Shown in pieces: positions 31,539-42,547 of a stretch of 64,000 nucleotides of DNA (the stretch's first letter is position 1; each line of letters begins with the position of its first letter). The stretch lies in NCBI GenBank assembly GCA_019802505.1, contig JAFMOC010000071.1:558001-622000 (forward strand), given 5' to 3'. A program made the position numbers and the translations under genes. The notes below the pieces were generated by a model. The model saw only the letters and a list, made by a program, of their open reading frames with translations, did no database searches and had not been told where the DNA came from. The stretch comes from Corydoras sp. C115. Its lineage: Eukaryota; Chordata; Actinopteri; Siluriformes; Callichthyidae.

Positions 31539-32290
31539 GAAACGACGTGCCAATCAATTTGGGGAGTCCAGAGCCCAGGTAAGCGTTTTTTAAAATGTTC
31601 TTTGCGGGGGCCGTAAATCCTTGTACTCGCGGCGCCCTCCGTCGTGTCCGCGAGTACGCCGGTATGCCCAGAGCCGTAAGGACGGCTCTAAAGAAGTAGT
31701 TTCGGAGTGGTATGACTCCGATGATGAGTGGATGTGGAGGAGTGGTTACGAGTCCCTCTGCGCAGAGGAGGGTCTTGATCTGATCGAGATCTCCGATGAT
31801 GAGGCGGGCGAGTCGTACCTGTATGGGCATATTCTGCCTATACGAACCCTCCTAAACACTGAGGAGTTCTGGACTGATGGTCCAGTCCGGTTCGTTAAAC
31901 CCCGGTTCATTAAACGTCGCGAGACACAGGCTCGGAGCGCGCCGGCGGCGTGCCTGCTGCGCAGCTGCTGAGCCCGGTACACGGGCTGCATGTCAGTCAC
32001 GTGATCCGCGATCGAGCCGGAGCGCGCCGTGTCTGAGTTGCGTTGCAAGGGGGTGGTACCGGAGCTACCACTGGTGTCTGTGGAGGAGTGTGGCGTGAAT
32101 GTGGCCAATCCCTTTGTCTGCCCTGTCCAGTCTGTCTTCCAGTGGGTGCCAGTGGGTGCCATGCTAATGTCTCTCCAGCGTTTGCGCATATTAAAAGGTT
32201 TCCGCGTCGCCTTTGCGGCCTTAAATGGCCCCGCTGGCTGCCATCGTGACCCTAATCAGCTTCCGTGCTGCCCTCATGCCACTAAACAGT
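31539..32290 (+). pseudogene. LTR-1 copy B internal region with acidic ORF
   Basis: The leader CAATTTGGGGAGTCCAGAGC and donor-like CAG|GTAAGC (GT at 31579) are followed by an open frame in register through 31971. It reads SRKDGSKEVVSEWYDSDDEW, then ISDDEAGESYLYGHILPIRT and EEFWTDGPV. The expected ATG (31664) is out of frame because about 11 bp are missing after it, so the N-terminus is broken. TGA ends the frame at 31972. A second open piece, 32029-32304, contains RCKGVVPELPLVSVEECGVN, similar to copy A. The tandem repeats of copies A and C are absent, as are a 3' LTR and any pol gene. I do not recognise the protein. The right end is approximate. Confidence 0.7.
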
Positions 32291-33404
32291 TCCTGTGCCA
32301 CTAAATGGTTCTTGTTTAGTGGCCACCGCACACTTGAACAACCTCTATACCTTACACCCCTCCAGCATGGCCATTTGCCCCACTTCATCCTATTTTTCTT
32401 TGCCTCCTTCTGCTTCCGTCCCTCTTCTCACCTCAGCGCAGTTATTCACAGATTTAAATTGGGACAGTGCTGCTTTGTAACAACAAGGGTAAACTACAAC
32501 ATGAAAAATAGAGGACAATTTAACAGTAAATTAAATCAAAATTCAAATCAAAGTGATTAAATACATGGTAGGTAAAGGGAAGGGGGGTGAGGTGAGGTGA
32601 CAAGAAAAACTGTAAAGAGAAAAATGAGAAACTGATGTAATAAGGGATAAATAGAAGATAAAAAGTAAGTGAGCTTCCCTTTAATAGAACCCTCTTCTAA
32701 TGACTTAAGTGTGCCTCTGCAATCTAATGCAGTGTACATAGTTACTTAGCTACACGTACTGGAATATAACCTTTACACTCTGTTGCATAGTTAAGGAAAC
32801 CATAATGGTCAATGTTCAGTGATTCGGTCCTTATTCTAAAAAAAAAAAAAAAACACAATATTTACTTTATTCTAAACTATACTCTAGGCCTTTTTTTTTT
32901 ATTTATTATAGATCCTTATATATTGACCTGCTATTGATGGACAAACAAGTCAGATTCATAGAAGGCCCTGCCTCACAACCTTGTTTAAGGGTCTTTAGCC
33001 ACCATCTTGGTGTCAGATACCACAGTACATCTTCAGGGGTCTAGTGGTGTCAATTCCTTCATTGGTCAAGGCTGTTCTAATAGCAAATAAAGGATTGTTA
33101 TAACATTATTGGTGGGTGTGTGCTTTTACTATATACTACATAAATTTATTTAGTGTAACACAACACTTACTGCTAGAATACGTTAACTCTCTCAGGTGGT
33201 TATTAAACTTAATTAAACAGTGTTTTAGTCATTTTTATGAAATAAATCCAAATAGAATACAATCATTTACCTTATTTTTAAATGACTAAATTAAATTTTA
33301 AATTAATAAATGAATCCCTGTACATAACCTGTTTATTACATTATTAGCACACAATTACAAAAATTTTATTACAAAAAACTCTAAAATATTGAATTAAAAT
33401 AATT
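32291..33404. other. no gene
   Basis: 32290-32420 may still be element-derived (TTCCTGTGCCACTAAATGG; CCACCGCACACTTGAAC). The rest is AT-rich with A-runs at about 32839 and T-runs. No coding ORF. Confidence 0.4.
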
Positions 33405-33640
33405 TATACACTCATAAAGCCATTTTATTATGTACACCTCCTTGTTTTTACACCTATTGTCCATTTTGTTAGTTCCACTTATCATTTACATTGATTTTGT
33501 ATTTCTATCAACATGGACAGCAGACCAGTTGTTTCTCTGCAGTTTTTGTTAGTCTTCTTTATTCTGCTCTCAAACCCAATGCTGAATGCTGTGAATGACC
33601 AATCGTTATCACAACTATAACAAAGCAGAGTAATTAGAGA
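33405..33640 (+). mobile_element. foldback-type MITE, left half (FB-2)
   Basis: AAGCCATTTTATTATGTACA and CCTCC resemble the CCACTTTATTAGGTACACCT start of the teleost foldback family seen at 4690. Next come ATTGTCCATTTTGTTAGTTC, CCACTTATCATTTACATTG and GTTTCTCTGCAG. The right half is missing. Confidence 0.5.
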
Positions 33641-34396
33641 TAAATATCAAGTTCAGACTCTAAGCATTTACTTATTTTTCTAGCCCTTGTTCTAATTAGG
33701 GTTGCAGTTGTAGGACAAAAGGCGGGAAACATTATTAGGCAGGTCACAAGTCGATCATAGTAAAGACACACGAACAAACACAGCAAGGGGCAATTTAGTA
33801 TCATCTTCGGATAACATAAACTTTACACACAAAGGATCTTGTTTGCTCTGCTCAAGAACAATTCAGGAGCTTTTTGCCTTAAGGCAAAAACACTAAACTC
33901 TCAATTAAGTGGGACATTACTATAGCTTTTAGAACTGGACAAGACAAATCTTTCCATAGTTGCAAAATTCACTACTGAGTTTCAAAACCAAATAAAAAGT
34001 TGCTTTGGCTTTGGTGTTGAGTTTAAATATTACTGACAAAGTTACATACTTACTTACTGCAAGAAAGTAATATTAAAAATCCACTTACCCCCCCTCCCCC
34101 CACCATCCACTAAAAAGTGACTGGACAACAGTAAGGAAAGCTGTAACCATTTTCACAGTGAGTGAAGTGTTCAAGAAATCTTTGAAGGATTTGAAACGAG
34201 GAGGGACATGATAACCCCAGTTAGCACGTCCTGGCTCTTACTGATAAATGACCATATGTGAGGACAGAGTGCAGTTGGGTGGTCTCATGTGATTGAAATG
34301 GCACATAAGCCTGAGAACACTGGATAAGCAAGTCAGGTGTGGCATTCATTTATTGTGAGTTATGAGACCGTTATATGGCTTAAAATCCACCATAGA

Positions 34397-34427
<31 letters not shown>

Positions 34428-35860
34428 TGTCTTACACACACACACATTTTATTCTCTTTCACATGAATGACAGAGGGCTTAAGCATGTGGCCTCTCTTTC
34501 TTCAAGGTTGATGGACAGATGGAAGTACATATTTGGAGAGCATAAACATTATAATCTGCACTGCAAATATTTAACAACACCGTTCTTGCCAAGAACAAAA
34601 ATGAGAAGAGGTGGAAAAAAGTGAAAAAAAATCATTTTGACCAGACACTAATAACCATTTCAATCACAAACTCTTTAAACAAAGGTGTTTATTTAGGTCT
34701 CCTCTTGAATTGAAAAAAAAAAAGATTTTAAACATTAAGTTGGGATCATAAAGTAATTTTAAATAGAAAGGTTAAGGAGTCAGTGCTTCAGAAATCAAAG
34801 TCTATGCAAAGAATACATTTTCTTGACATCATATATCCAACATTTTATAAACTACACATGGGTTAAGTATACAGAGAAATTAGATAATTTAAATAATTTA
34901 GTTTTATTGTAGTCATTTGTTGTTCATGGGCATGAATGGGTGGAGCCTTTGAATCAGGGAGGTAAATCAGGCAAATATAGTCCCCTGCCATTAATTAATT
35001 GTATGTAATTATCACTCCTTTCTGTGTGCAGTTAGAAGAGTACAAAGGATGCCGAAAGCAGGAAGGTCTTGATCCACCTATTTTTTTATACTCAGTACCA
35101 AATACCACATAGATGCACTTTGTAATTATATAAATATCATACTGTAGAGCATCCATTTCTCTATGATGTAATTTAATGTAAATATAAATATATGTAAATA
35201 TAAACTTCTACAATGTTAGTGTTGGTATTTCTTAATTAATTAATTAATTTTTTTATTTTTCTCCTGGGGGAGTGTTAATAATTTTTTTTTTTCTACAATA
35301 GAAAAATTCATAGAGACATAAACCTATTTATACAAAAGAACCAACAAAATAATTCAAAGATTGGTGTTAAAATTATCATGATAAATATTAAATAACAAAA
35401 CAAATTAATAAAAAATGTGAGCCTCTTTTTGAGATGAATGTTTTTCGTTGGATAAAATCCTTTAATTTTTATGTGGAGCATTATGTGCAAAATAATTATC
35501 AGACAAATTTTTAAAGAAGGCTCACAGAAACAATTACCGTTAGTTCAAGCAGTAATTAATGCTCTTATTTTGCCTTTCAGAGTTTGTAAGCTTGTAGCTA
35601 AATTTAATGTAGATATTTAATAGCAACGGCACAAAACATCAAATTATCTTTACTAAAAAGTTTTAAAGACAACTTTTAAATACTCACAGTTTAACTGATT
35701 TGGGAATCATTTAATGCCTGTTAAAGTCCATAACAGCTATGTGTAACAGTTTGGTAAATAGTTTTGATAACAGAGTTTATGTACAGCAAATTCTGGACAG
35801 CAGCAACATTTGTTTCCCATCAGTATACTATACTGTAACAAGCTAATACAGGTTACATGG
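33641..35860. other. no gene; old repeat traces and (CT)n
   Basis: 33690-33800 (AGGGTTGCAGTTGTAGGAC; AAGGGGCAATTTAGTATC) may be a very old SINE trace. 34080-34102 is C-rich. A (CT)n run lies at about 34398-34428. The rest is AT-rich and unrecognised. Confidence 0.4.
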
Positions 35861-36060
35861 TTACATTCTAGATGGTCATGGGGGATTTTGCAATTTACTT
35901 TCCCTAATTTGCATGTCTTTGAAGTAGGGAAGAAAACCAAAGTCCTCAGAGAAAACACTTAAAGGCAGAGAAAGGACATGCAGAGTCCATGCAGAAATTA
36001 CATTTTACTTGCTTTAACCGGATATCAAACTCAGGACCTTTTTTGGTAACTGCTGCATAA
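35861..36060 (-). repeat. old SINE-like repeat (third family)
   Basis: TTTGCATGTCTTTGAAGTAG, GAAAACCAAAGTCCTCAG, GACATGCAGAGTCCATGCAG and ATATCAAACTCAGGACCTTT follow the order of a widespread fish repeat (CATGTCTTTGGACTGTGGG, GAACCCAGGACC) distinct in wording from SINE-A. Strongly decayed. Confidence 0.4.
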
Positions 36061-36293
36061 CTATAAACAAATGAGACTAAAGAAAAAGTAGAATTTCTCA
36101 ATTACATTAAGGACACACTCACACACACACAGTCATTGTAAACAGGTGCAGCATAAACATTAAATACAAATAAGTGTAGCTGGTTTTAAATGTTAAATTA
36201 AATTTACTGATTGCACTTACTTTTCACCTTTTTACTATTCTCTTTAATATGGGGATAAATTAAGTGATATATGCCTACTGTATTTAACACAAA

Positions 36294-36500
36294 AAGGAAT
36301 TTGTCCTCCACATGTAACCATACTGTGCAATGATGCACCACACTGGTGAAGTGAGCAGCATTGAGCAGCCTTGTACTCAGTGCCCGGGAAGCAATTGGGC
36401 TTAGGTGCCGTGCCCAAGGGCACTTCAGCTTTAGTACATTGTGGGACGGGAATAGGATTGGGAATCATTCCAGGAATCGAACCTATGACTGCCCCTGCCA
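36294..36500 (-). repeat. SINE-B copy
   Basis: GAATTTGTCCTCCACATGTA, GGTGAAGTGAGCAGCATTGA, GCCTTGTACTCAGTGCCCGG, GCCGTGCCCAAGGGCACTTC and a head complement CAGGAATCGAACCTATGAC. This is the best preserved B-box-like end (TCGAACC) of the four SINE-B copies. Confidence 0.75.
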
Positions 36501-37070
36501 TGCAGTTGTTTTAATATTCATGTAGCTGTGTGTTGGTCACATATATACACATAATATATACACACACACACACACACTTGAACATTTGTAGACCTGTAGT
36601 GCTTAGTTATGTACAGCATAGTGATAAATATGTAATGCCTATCAGAATTCACATTTACTTAAGTAGGGAGATAAGAAATAAACATTGTTAAGACAAATTA
36701 GAAGACATTAAAAGATTGAATGTCGTGACTAAATGAGTGCCACATGAAGCATCACAAAGAACATGTGCCATTGCACCATGGGGTCCTGAGAAGATAGGAT
36801 ATGAGAACAGCCCTATGGTGCTAGAGAGGTTATGAAATAAGCAGATGCACAGCTAGTGCAGATTTTAGAGACAAAAATGCTGTGATTATAGGATCAGTAA
36901 TGACACACTAAAGCCTCGAGTAGAAAGGCAAAAGTGTATTTTACCCCTACGCAATACATTAGGAAAACTTCAACTTCTGCATCAACTTGTCATATTTGCT
37001 GAATATCAACCATATGCTGAACTTGTCATATGGTCAAGAACAATATCTTTGAGGATGGCTTAATGCCTTA
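36501..37070. other. no gene; short (CA)n
   Basis: CA repeats at about 36561-36577; otherwise unique DNA with nothing recognised. Confidence 0.5.
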
Positions 37071-37296
37071 AGCACAGTGGCTTAGTGGTTAGTAATTTTG
37101 CCTCTCAACACTGGAGATTGGATCGAATCCCAATCTGCGTGGATTTCCCATGTTCTCTCCGTGTCCGTCTGGGTTTTCTCCAGGTTTTCCGGTTTCCTCC
37201 CACAGTCCAAAAAAATGGATTCAAGGTAAATTGAATTCTCTAAATTGCCCCATGTAGTGTGAGTTTGTTTGTGTGTCTAGGTGAGTGGGTGAGAGA
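37071..37296 (+). repeat. SINE-A 5' two-thirds
   Basis: AGCACAGTGGCTTAGTGGTT with A box, GGATCGAATCCC as B box, CCATGTTCTCTCCGTGTCCG, TTTCCTCCCACAGTCCAAAA and AATTGCCCCATGTAGTGTG. The 3' third and tail are missing. Confidence 0.85.
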
Positions 37297-37882
37297 CCAT
37301 GTACATATTACACAAAGAGGACAGTTTACGAAATCCCATTCTAAGGTTGTCCTTTTGTTTGAAATTGTAAAATGAAATGTGTTTTTACAAGAATTTGTAT
37401 TGAGTCTGTTAAAATGTTTGCCTATTTGCCTATTGCATTTATGAAATCAGAAATTGATGTTGGAAGAGAGGGCCTAATACTCAATCTTCATTTTAGTCCA
37501 TCCTGAAAATGTTCACTAAAGTTAAAGCCAGGCAAATTATTTCACAAATATACTCCCAACCTTGCATTTAACCTGTGCTTTGTACGCTAGAGCACATTCA
37601 TGATGGAACAAAAAAAAAAGAACATTCCCCAAACTGCTTCTGCAAAGTAGTATAGTATTATAGTGTATATATAGTAGTATAGTGTATAAGTTTGCATTTA
37701 TATAGTGATAGTGGTATATATATATATATACCAAATGTCCACTCATTTAAAATATATACACAGACCATTCACCAATTTGAGTTAAGCTGGCTGTTGTCAT
37801 GACCCCTATACAGGTTGCTGAATGATTCTGATGAAGAGCAATCACCCCTGACCCCTATCTTTCTGTTCCCATCTTTGGTAAT

Positions 37883-37922
<40 letters not shown>

Positions 37923-39365
37923 CATAACACACTGGTGCAGGACTACTTTCTTATTTAACACAAAACCTTCCATCAAATATACCCATTTTATTCTGTCCTG
38001 TAGAGTCGTCACTATAGTGGACACTGGTAGAAATAGGAAATGCTATTTCTGAGGACTTTATTTATAACAATTATTGTCTTTGGATATCATTTCTTTTCAT
38101 AAAAGGCATTGGTTTAAATAGCATACACTAAAACACAACATACGAATATACAATCATACAAGAAATAAAACAGATTGGTACTATAATACTTAAATAATAT
38201 TTATTTGTAAAATAAAAGACTATGTTAAATGCTTGTGGCTTAATGCAGAGAACACTTAATTCAGCTTGCTTGCTGAGAATTTCTGTTTCGTTGAAGCAAT
38301 CCATGTCTAAAAATGTTATTTAATTAATCCTGGTTAAAGGTTATTTTATATGGGACAGGTTTGTTTACATATATTACAAAAATAGAAACTGAATGATCTA
38401 CTTTTCCAGTCTGACACACTACAGAAGACAGTGGACACAGATGGTCAATTCTATGAGCTGCTCCAAGGAAAAAATATATAAATAAATAAATAAAATACTC
38501 CAGGTGCGACCAAGCCTGGGAACATCTGGATTCTGATGATACCTAATTATCCTCTCAACACTCTTTAACATTGACCTTGTCTCCCTCAGTTACACACACT
38601 GTCCCTTTCCCGTTCTATGAAGAGGAAAGGGAGAGAGAATGTGCATTCAGCATTCATAATTACTCGCATGTCTATCACACTATTCCCTTTTCCCATTACA
38701 CGTGCACACGCACGCACACGTGCAAACACACACTTATTTTATTCTCTCACTTCAAAATACACACTTTACAGTCCTCACTTAATGCTGTATTCATTGTACA
38801 TTAAAGGTTTTATTTCCAAAATTGAAAAAAAAATATGATTATGGTCTATGTACAGTTTACATTTGATATAAGTGAAGGAGAAGAAAACAAGAGAGAGGCA
38901 GTATGTTTTATGAGCCATGAAAGCATTAAAATCAATACAAGCTATAATTTCAATAAGATTTGCCAGAAGGTGCAGGGCCATGCCATTTTATTTGGTGGGT
39001 ATACTTCATGAAGATGTGAAAGAGATAGACATGCAATAGCCATAAATAAAGCCAGGTAATCTTTAAAGATTATCAGTAGCAGAACAATTTTATTTATACC
39101 TATAAAATTCAATGGTGGATTAAAGGCATAGTAGTACGACATTTGAATTTAGGCAGTTTTTGATTGTTAGTAAATTAAGAACAAATGAATATATACATAT
39201 ACACAACACTTTAAAAAGCTGTGTTCATGCTAAACAGAAAGCTGTTTTTTTAAGCAGTGCAAATCTTTCGAATGTAAACCTGTAAGAGGCATTTGTTCAA
39301 GTTTAAAAATGTGCAACTCAGATAAAAACACACATGGTGAAAAAATGTATTTTTGAAAACATTAA
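37297..39365. other. no gene; microsatellites
   Basis: Short TA runs at 37660-37732 and a (GT)n run at about 37886-37914. 38560-38720 carries several CACG/CGCA words. 38770-39140 contains overlapping minus-strand open frames of 66-68 codons with no domain. No gene recognised. Confidence 0.5.
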
Positions 39366-39527
39366 TGTCCAAAAACATGGATATGGACATCCCAACAGTG
39401 TGAGTAGTGTGTGAGTGCCTATCCTGGGTGTATCTGCCCAGCTCCCGAAAGGTTCTACCCTGGATAGGCATGGGAACCCCCCTGCAACCCTAGTAGATGA
39501 TTAAGTGGTAGACAATAAATGAAAGAA
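39366..39527 (+). repeat. SINE-A 3' half
   Basis: TGTCCAAAAACATGGATATG, then a shortened middle, GTATCTGCCCAGCTCCCGAA, CCTGGATAGGCATGGGAAC, CAACCCTAGTAGATGATTAA and a degenerate tail. Confidence 0.82.
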
Positions 39528-40484
39528 TTAATTAATTAATAAAAATCACATTAAAACATGAATGAAACACCACTTTTTTAAACAATATAAATTTCAAAAG
39601 AGTTGATTTTCCTCTAACTGTCATGGACTAAAAACAATCATAGATTTTTCTTTGTCTGTTTGTTTAAGTAAATTAAATTATGGATATTTGTTTTTGTTGC
39701 ATTTTAGTAAGTGCAAATTAAATAAATTTACAATGGGGTGAATTGCTATGTGTGACTATATTATAAAAATTTACTATGCAGCTATTGAATCATTAGAATA
39801 TATTCATTTTATAACAGAGCATTCAAGACACAAACATTTGTTCAGCAGTTTTATTGACCAGTTATTGGCTAAATAATCACTTGTCTCCAAAATGTCTTTT
39901 TTACCAAACCTTCTTCTACTAAATACTGCCAAACTGCCTAATTACTTTTCTGTTGTAGCAAGTACCTCTGCCAAAAAACAAAAATCAAGTCTTAGGAGCA
40001 ATGTTCTAAATTAGCAGATCTTTCCTTTTGCTCCTTATTTTAACAGAACTGACTTTTACTATTAAATGCTGAGTCATCAGCTAGTGGTCTGATAGGGAGG
40101 GAAAGACCAACTACAGGTGTTTAAGGTTTTCCAAAGGTCGTATTGCACACAGTATTTTGTTCTGCCATCACCACTCAGTGTGTTTTCATTGTGACAAATG
40201 ACAACAAATGACATTGCCTGAACTGAAAGCATGAATACATTTATTTCCATGACAGTAAAGCTTACCTTTTGTGTAACACTGACAGATGGTCACCTTTATG
40301 CCGGTGTGAATGGGAAAGCAAGAGAGGTCTCTTAATTAGGTAGAGACTAGTTTATAAATTAATCTGTAATTTCATACAGTTATTTATGTTCATAAAGTTC
40401 TTTAACATGATGACCAATAATAATACTTTATTAAACCTGATGTAATGACATGTAATGGCAAAGCATTACAAATGCATTAGCTTG

Positions 40485-40541
<57 letters not shown>

Positions 40542-40790
40542 TTAATAATAATAATAATAATAATAATAATTAAAAAAAATATATATATATGCATATAGTC
40601 TTTTTTAAAATCAACTCTGTATTTGCTTTACATTTCAATTGTAAATTTACATTTCATGCTTTACATACTTAACAATTCAATTAGTTAGTTTTGCGTATGA
40701 CATAATGAATGATAATAACATCATGACACAAAAATGCTTTAATGATAAATCAGTGTGCAACGTACATCAAGTGCAATAATTCAAGTAGCT
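39528..40790. other. no gene; (AAT)n tract
   Basis: A long (AAT)n microsatellite at about 40484-40570. The remainder is AT-rich and unrecognised up to the start of the repeated LTR segment at 40791. Confidence 0.55.
40484..40570. repeat. (AAT)n microsatellite
   Basis: About 85 bp of AAT/ATA repeats with one interruption (ATTAAT near 40541). Confidence 0.95.
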
Positions 40791-41217
40791 CAGGGTATAT
40801 TTCCATATTCTCTTTATACCTCAACCACTGGTACTTACTTTTACTTTATTATTGTTGTATATAAAATTAATACTTGATAGGGCACCTGTCACCGTTTCTG
40901 TGTTTCCCTTCGTTCTTTTGAGTAAATTAACGTTCATTTATCATTAGTTTAGTTAATTAACTCTTTCTTGTTATTGGTTGTTTTGGTGCACGTGGTCGGA
41001 TGTGTTTGTGTATTTATTTCCTGTGTTTTCCCGTCCTTGTTGCGTGTCTTAGTTTAATGTCCACTCGTTTTATGTACCGGTGTATTTGGTGTCACAACAC
41101 CATAGTAAATTCTGTTCCTGCTACCTGCGTGCCTGGCTCCCTTCTGCGCGTTAGAGCGCTGCGGCTCTGCGCTTCCTATGCGCAGCCGCTCTTAGCCCCA
41201 GGTAGACGAGTGTGACA
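40791..41217 (+). mobile_element. LTR-1 copy A, 5' LTR with extra 87 bp
   Basis: It matches 42562-42988 over 427 bp with roughly a dozen differences by eye. It includes the LTR words TAGTTTAGTTAATTAACTC, GTGCACGTGGTCGGATGTG, CTACCTGCGTGCCTGGCTCC and the end GTGTGACA. Its first 87 bp (40791-40877, CAGGGTATATTTCC to TTAATACTTGA) are absent from the solo LTR at 18717. The canonical start TGTAACAGGTGCC is missing, so the left end is atypical. Confidence 0.85.
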
Positions 41218-41342
41218 TAAAGACACGCCAGTCAATTTGGGGAGTCCAGTGCCCAGGTAAGCTGTTTTTTAAATTTTTCTTTGCGGGGGCTGTGTAACCT
41301 CGTACTTGCGGTGCGTTCCGCCGTGTCCGCGAGTGCGCCGCT
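41218..41342 (+). other. LTR-1 copy A leader with splice donor
   Basis: The words CAATTTGGGGAGTCC and CCAGG recur in all three internal copies. CAG|GTAAGC (GT at 41257) is a consensus donor, shared with copy B. A primer-binding site complementary to a specific tRNA could not be assigned; TTTGGGGAGTCC may be part of it. Confidence 0.6.
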
Positions 41343-41753
41343 ATGTGCAGACCGCCGTCCTGGAGCCGTAAGGACGGCTCTAACAGTGTGATGTCAAAGT
41401 ATTATGACTCCGATGATGAGTGGATGTGGAGGTACGGGTACGAGGCGGTCTGTGCAGAGGAAGGTCTCGATCTGGTTTGGATTTCCGATGATGAGGCGGG
41501 CGAGTTGTACCTGTATGGGCATATTCTTCCCATACGAACCCTCCTCAACTCTGAGGAGTTCTGGACGGACGCTCCGGTCCAGCTTGTTAAACCCCCCGTG
41601 GCGAGACCCAGACGCAGAGCGCACCGGCGCGGTGCCAAGACGCAGCGTGCGCGCTGCGCAGCTGCTGAGCGCAGTACGTGCGCTGCGGGGCAGTCACCGT
41701 GTCTGGGTCGCGCTGCGAGGGGGCGGTACCGGAGCCGGTACTCGAGGGGGTAA
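41343..41753 (+). CDS. LTR-1 acidic ORF, function unknown (copy A)
   Basis: 136 codons from ATG, the most intact of three copies. The N-terminus MCRPPSWSRKDGSNSVMSK is followed by YYDSDDEWMWRYGYE, CAEEGLDLVWISDDEAGE, LYLYGHILPIRTLLNSEEFW and TDAPVQLVKP, then an arginine- and alanine-rich tail ending SRG. Acidic patches (DSDDE, SDDEAGE) precede a basic C-terminus. The position after the LTR leader is where gag normally lies, but I see no capsid, zinc-knuckle or enzyme motif and do not recognise it. Homologues lie at 31640-31971 (broken) and 49283-49420 (partial). The frame overlaps the downstream repeat ORF by about 75 bp in another frame. Confidence 0.6.
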   Translation: MCRPPSWSRKDGSNSVMSKYYDSDDEWMWRYGYEAVCAEEGLDLVWISDDEAGELYLYGHILPIRTLLNSEEFWTDAPVQLVKPPVARPRRRAHRRGAKTQRARCAAAERSTCAAGQSPCLGRAARGRYRSRYSRG

Positions 41754-42547
41754 ATGTGGATACATGTGGCGTGAGCGTGGTGTCCCCCCCTGTCTCGTCT
41801 GTCTCGTGTGTCCAGTCCGTCTACCCTGTGTCAGATATGTCCGTGTCTTTGTGCTTGGGCATTGCGGTGGGGGTGTACCTCTACTGTGTACAGGATGGCG
41901 ATCCCGAGGTGGAGGTTCTCCCAGCATGCGTGCCCGCCAAGGTCCTGCCAGCATGCGTGCCCGCTGAGGTCCTGCCAGCATGCGTGCCTGCCAAGGTCCT
42001 ACCAGCATGCATGCCCGCCAAGGTCCTGCCAGTGTGCGAACCCGCTGAGGTCCAGCCAGCATGCGTGCCCGCCAAGGTCCTGCCAGTGTGTGAACCTGCT
42101 GAGGTCCAGTCAGCGTATGAATCCGCCGAGGCCCCTCCTGCGTGCGTTCCCGCCAAGGTCCAGCCAGCGGGCAGCCCTGCCATGGACCCGCGAGCCTGCA
42201 CACCTGTTGTGGTCCCTGCGCCGCACGCCGCCCAGCCCGAGGTCCAGGGGCCGCACGCCGCCCAGCCCGAGGTCCAGGGGCCGCACGTCGCCCAGCCCGA
42301 GGTCCAGGGGCCGCACGCCGCCCAGCCCGAGGTCCAGGGGCCGCATGCCACCCAGCCCGAGGTCCAGGGGCCGCATGCCGCCCAGCCTGAGGTCCAGGGG
42401 CCGCACGCCACTCAGCCCGAGGTCCAGGGGCCGCATGCCACCCAGCCCGAGCAGCAGGGGGCATCCGTCCCCCCCCCCCCCCCCCCGGACTGTTTTTTTT
42501 TTTCTTGGTCGCGTCCCCCCATTGCGCGACCGCAGGGGCGTGGGTAC
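41678..42547 (+). CDS. LTR-1 tandem-repeat ORF (copy A)
   Basis: The frame lies one base back (-1) relative to the acidic ORF. It first reads GSRCEGAVPEPVLEGVNVD, then a hydrophobic stretch (VSLCLGIAVGVYLYCV). Next come ten 9-residue units (consensus VLPACVPAK or VQPACVPAE, 41915-42184) and seven 10-residue units (PEVQGPHAAQ, 42236-42445). A proline run and FFFSWSRPP end it. It stays open into the 3' LTR, to 42697. It may be a separate product, be reached by frameshift, or be non-coding sequence kept open by its composition: long frames are also open here on other frames and the opposite strand. Function unknown. Confidence 0.4.
41915..42184 (+). repeat. 27 bp tandem repeat, ten units
   Basis: Unit GTCCTGCCAGCATGCGTGCC plus CGCCAAG, in perfect 27 bp register over ten units. 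Two alternating variants end CCAAG or CTGAG. Copy C has about six units of the same repeat at 49476-49637. Confidence 0.95.
42221..42460 (+). repeat. 30 bp tandem repeat, seven units plus partials
   Basis: Unit CCCGAGGTCCAGGGGCCGCA plus CGCCGCCCAG; full units start at 42236, 42266, 42296, 42326, 42356, 42386 and 42416. They are nearly identical, so the array expanded recently. It is found only in copy A. Confidence 0.97.

Noticed and set aside
36244..36501. 85-codon minus-strand frame with proline and cysteine content
   Set aside because: It coincides with a SINE-B copy and corresponds to its repeat body.
41915..42445. CRISPR-like array
   Set aside because: The 27 and 30 bp repeats are directly tandem with no unique spacers, in a eukaryotic LTR element.
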